A stretch of 7,228 nt of DNA. Source: an uncultured Solirubrobacteraceae bacterium (GTDB taxonomy: Bacteria; Actinomycetota; Thermoleophilia; Solirubrobacterales; Solirubrobacteraceae). Position 1 is the stretch's first letter; every line of letters starts with the position of its first letter. The stretch is taken from contig CATPAX010000026.1 in the NCBI GenBank assembly GCA_955652215.1, positions 1-7,228 of the forward strand, in the 5' to 3' direction. Below, piece by piece: positions 5,636 through 7,228 of this stretch. Made by a program: the position numbers and the translations under genes. Below the pieces are notes generated by a model, which was not told where the DNA came from, did no database searches, and was given only the letters and a program-made list of their open reading frames with translations.

Positions 5636-6570
5636 ACGGCCTTGGCGAGCTCGCCGCCGAGCAGCGAGACGGCTTCCAGATCGTCGTGCAGGAGCTGCTG
5701 GCACATCACCCGGCTGACGCCCGCTGTGGCGAGCGCCGAGAGCTGATCCGCGGCGTCCTCCACCGTGCCGACGATCCAGCCTTTGGGAGGCTCCTGGAGC
5801 AGCGAGTCGCCATCCTGGCCGATGCGCTCGCCGAGGCGCAGCATCCGCTCGTGCAGGTCCCGGCGATCGCTGCCGATGATCACACTGGTCATCACCGATA
5901 ACGGGATCGGAGTGCGGCCGACGCGTTCGCAGGCTTCGTCCAGGCCCGCTCGACGCGAGCGGATCTCATCGACTGTCGGGAAGGGAGTGTTGTACTCATC
6001 GGCATATCTGGCCGCGAGGGACAGGCTTCGCGCTCCACCGCTGCCGCCGATCATGATCGGGGGATGCGGCCGCTGCACGGGCTTCGGACGCGCGTCGAGA
6101 TCACTGAGCCGGTAGTGCTCGCCGTCGAACGATGACGGCTCCTGCGCCCAGTTGCGATGGATGACCTCGAGCTGCTCGGCGAGGATGTCCATCCGGACGG
6201 CGGTCTGGGGAAACTGGAAGCCATACGCGCTGTGCTCGCGCTCGTGCCATCCAGCGCCAATTCCGAGCTCGATCCTTCCCCCCGATATCTGGTCTGCCGT
6301 CGCGACCACCTTCGCCAGGTTCGATGGATGGCGGAAGGTCGCGGGCGAGACAAGCGTGCCGAGGCGCAGCTTGGAGGTCACCGCCGCCAGCGCGGCGATC
6401 GTCGCCCAAGCGTCGAGCGACCCTCGCTCCGGATGCATGCCATCGAGGTTCAGGTAGTGGTCGGAGCGGAACATCGCCGGGACGCCGTGCTCCTCGCATG
6501 CCTGGGCAAGAGCGACCCATTGCGCCCAGCTCACGCCCTCCTGACCCTCGACCATCAAGCATAGGTCCAA
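5632..6570 (-). CDS. LLM-class flavin/F420-dependent oxidoreductase
   Basis: This 312-residue protein is a full-length luciferase-like monooxygenase (TIM-barrel) family member of the F420-dependent type common in actinobacteria. Landmarks are FRSDHY (34-39), LRLGTLVSPATFRHPSNLAK (68-87), GGRIELGIGAGWHEREHSAYGF (97-118), PIMIGGSGGARSLSLAARYADEYN (171-194) and GTVEDAADQL near 268-277. Such enzymes use reduced F420 or FMN to reduce or oxygenate small organic substrates; the substrate is not predictable here. The start is TTG at 6570, because the family motif MDLCLMVEGQEG begins there and a strong AGGAGG lies 6 nt upstream. ATG at 6555 would remove the conserved first strand. It is convergent with the MBL gene, the two TAG stops sharing one CTAG, and divergent from the lipoprotein gene. 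Confidence 0.9.
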   Translation of the reverse strand: MDLCLMVEGQEGVSWAQWVALAQACEEHGVPAMFRSDHYLNLDGMHPERGSLDAWATIAALAAVTSKLRLGTLVSPATFRHPSNLAKVVATADQISGGRIELGIGAGWHEREHSAYGFQFPQTAVRMDILAEQLEVIHRNWAQEPSSFDGEHYRLSDLDARPKPVQRPHPPIMIGGSGGARSLSLAARYADEYNTPFPTVDEIRSRRAGLDEACERVGRTPIPLSVMTSVIIGSDRRDLHERMLRLGERIGQDGDSLLQEPPKGWIVGTVEDAADQLSALATAGVSRVMCQQLLHDDLEAVSLLGGELAKAV

Positions 6571-6576
6571 CTCGCA

Positions 6577-6582
6577 CCTCCT
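6577..6582 (-). promoter_or_regulatory. Ribosome binding site fixing the LLM start
   Basis: The minus strand reads AGGAGG followed by TGCGAG and then TTG at 6570. This near-perfect Shine-Dalgarno at 6-nt spacing decides in favour of the rare TTG start over the internal ATG five codons downstream. It contrasts with the missing Shine-Dalgarno sequences at most other starts in the window. Confidence 0.8.
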
Positions 6583-6603
6583 GCAGCCGCTACGCCAGTT
6601 TCC

Positions 6604-6626
6604 TGCACGCTACCCGTCCGCGTGCA
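6604..6626. repeat. Perfect 7-bp inverted repeat, possible operator
   Basis: TGCACGC at 6604-6610 and its exact complement GCGTGCA at 6620-6626 flank a 9-nt centre. The half-sites are 16 bp apart from start to start, about one and a half helical turns. There is no following T run on either strand, so it is not an intrinsic terminator. Its place upstream of two divergent genes suits an operator bound by a dimeric regulator, but no regulator gene is in the window. Confidence 0.4.
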
Positions 6627-6678
6627 AGGAGCTCAAGTCACCGACTGGTTCGACCGATCGTTAGGGCGAACTCGGACG

Positions 6679-6684
6679 AAAGGA
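6679..6684 (+). promoter_or_regulatory. Ribosome binding site of the lipoprotein gene
   Basis: AAAGGA ends 7 nt before ATG 6692, a normal Shine-Dalgarno spacing. It supports this frame as a real gene although it runs off the window end without a stop. Confidence 0.6.
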
Positions 6685-6691
6685 ACCCAGC

Positions 6692-7228
6692 ATGGATGCG
6701 CACAGGAAAGTACGAGGACCGCTGATCGCGGGAATGGCTGCGTTGCTTGGCCTCGCAGGCTGCGGCGGGAGCGGCGGTCAGACCGCCCAGACGACCACGA
6801 GTCACACCAGCACCGCCGCCTCCGTGCCCACCACACCGACGTCGAGCACGACGGCTGCCACGCCGGTGAGCACCCCCGTGAGCACCACCCCGACCGCAAG
6901 CTCTTCGGTCACCGCCCCGGGCGCCACACTGAAGGCAGGGGTGACCGCCACCGTCCTGTACAGCCCGCCGCTGACCACGGGCAAGTCCTTCAAGATGAAG
7001 ATCACCGTCGAGTCGATTCAGAAGGGCTCACTTGCCGACTTCAACGGGATCCAGCTCGACGCCAGCCAGAAGGCGTCGACCCCTTACTACGTGACCGCTC
7101 GCCTGCTCGACCTGAGCCCCGGGAATGCCTCCGCCAAGAACAACGATCCGTCGGTCGCGATCGAGGGTGTCGACACAACCGGTAACGAGCAGCAGAGCGT
7201 CACCTTCTTCGGCAACTTCCCTCGCTGC
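6692..7228 (+). CDS. Secreted lipoprotein with Thr/Ser-rich linker (3' end missing)
   Basis: An open frame of 179 codons runs from ATG 6692 past the window edge. The N-terminus is a lipoprotein signal: MDAHRKVR gives the positive end, residues 10-22 the hydrophobic stretch, and LAGC at 21-24 the lipobox with Cys24 as lipidation site. Residues 31-74 form a low-complexity linker in which 32 of 44 residues are Thr, Ser or Pro, suited to spanning the cell wall and possibly glycosylated. From about residue 78 a beta-rich domain begins (LKAGVTATVLYSPP, then KSFKMKITVESIQKG and YYVTARLLDLSPG). It resembles the telokin-like/DUF4352 domains of actinobacterial lipoproteins; this family match is from memory and tentative. 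The protein should be anchored outside the membrane. Function unknown. Confidence 0.82.
   Translation, partial: MDAHRKVRGPLIAGMAALLGLAGCGGSGGQTAQTTTSHTSTAASVPTTPTSSTTAATPVSTPVSTTPTASSSVTAPGATLKAGVTATVLYSPPLTTGKSFKMKITVESIQKGSLADFNGIQLDASQKASTPYYVTARLLDLSPGNASAKNNDPSVAIEGVDTTGNEQQSVTFFGNFPRC
6863..6886 (+). repeat. Tandem 12-bp repeat in the lipoprotein linker
   Basis: Two adjacent 12-bp units, CCGGTGAGCACC and CCCGTGAGCACC, differ at one base and encode Pro-Val-Ser-Thr twice (residues 58-65). This suggests that the linker grows and shrinks by slippage or unequal exchange in whole-codon units. Confidence 0.6.

Larger units (their letters stand above)
6571..6691. promoter_or_regulatory. Divergent intergenic region, LLM oxidoreductase / lipoprotein
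   Basis: This 121-bp gap is the largest gene-free stretch in the window. It holds the LLM Shine-Dalgarno (6577-6582, minus), a perfect inverted repeat (6604-6626), a weak short hairpin AGTC-ACC-GACT (6636-6646) and the lipoprotein Shine-Dalgarno (6679-6684, plus). Promoters for both genes should lie here. Minus-strand TAGCGT- and TAGCGG-like hexamers occur between 6591 and 6613 without a good -35, and I cannot assign either promoter confidently. Confidence 0.45.

Noticed and set aside
6604..6626. Inverted repeat as an intrinsic terminator
   Set aside because: No T run follows on either strand, and it lies between two divergent 5' ends where no transcript should end.
6622..7185. Plus-strand frame of 187 codons overlapping the lipoprotein in another phase
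   Set aside because: Its product is Arg/His/Asp-rich without structure, while the frame from 6692 has a Shine-Dalgarno, a lipoprotein signal and a lipobox.
1..7228. Defence island, CRISPR array, toxin-antitoxin pair, insertion sequence or tRNA
   Set aside because: I saw no regularly spaced direct repeats, transposase motifs, terminal inverted repeats, paired small genes or tRNA-like cloverleaf in any spacer; all long gaps are accounted for by coding regions.

Overview
The window looks like a piece of a high-GC actinobacterial chromosome. Several things point there: strongly GC-biased third codon positions, a homodimeric-type pyruvate dehydrogenase E1 (AceE), an F420/flavin-type luciferase-like oxidoreductase, many GTG/TTG or apparently leaderless starts, and densely packed genes with almost no spacers. 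A soil lineage near Thermoleophilia/Solirubrobacterales is my inference from overall feel, not from a marker gene.

Layout. (1) 1-300, minus strand: the first 100 codons of aceE, running off the left edge. (2) A 50-bp divergent spacer with a plausible -10 hexamer for each direction. (3) 351-3686, plus strand: a tight four-gene run of esterase-D-type alpha/beta hydrolase, amidase-signature hydrolase, single-domain cupin and VOC (glyoxalase-fold) protein, with gaps of 1, 1 and 4 nt. (4) 3656-4315, minus strand: a class I SAM methyltransferase whose 3' end overlaps the VOC gene tail to tail by 31 bp. (5) Only 14 bp away and divergent, 4330-5635, plus strand: a second SAM methyltransferase (O-methyltransferase-like) followed by a divergent metallo-beta-lactamase-fold protein. 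(6) 5632-6570, minus strand: an LLM-class oxidoreductase whose stop codon shares a CTAG with the stop of the MBL gene. (7) A 121-bp divergent spacer with a perfect 7-bp inverted repeat. (8) 6692-7228, plus strand: the 5' part of a secreted lipoprotein with a Thr/Ser/Pro-rich linker, running off the right edge.

How the genes may work together. The esterase-amidase-cupin-VOC run has the look of a small catabolic or detoxifying operon: two acyl hydrolases (ester and amide bonds) plus two small proteins of folds often used for ring opening, isomerisation or ligand binding. No substrate can be read from the sequence. The methyltransferase, O-methyltransferase/MBL and LLM genes are plausible secondary or xenobiotic metabolism genes, but nothing in the sequence ties them into one pathway.

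I looked for RNA genes, CRISPR arrays, insertion sequences, attachment sites, toxin-antitoxin or defence modules and saw none. No intergenic stretch exceeds 300 bases, and I found no convincing intrinsic terminator. I do not see a clear, previously undescribed system here. The better leads are the unnamed four-gene operon with altered metal-ligand positions in its cupin and VOC members, the extremely compressed gene junctions, and an apparent excess of the palindrome GCGATCGC.
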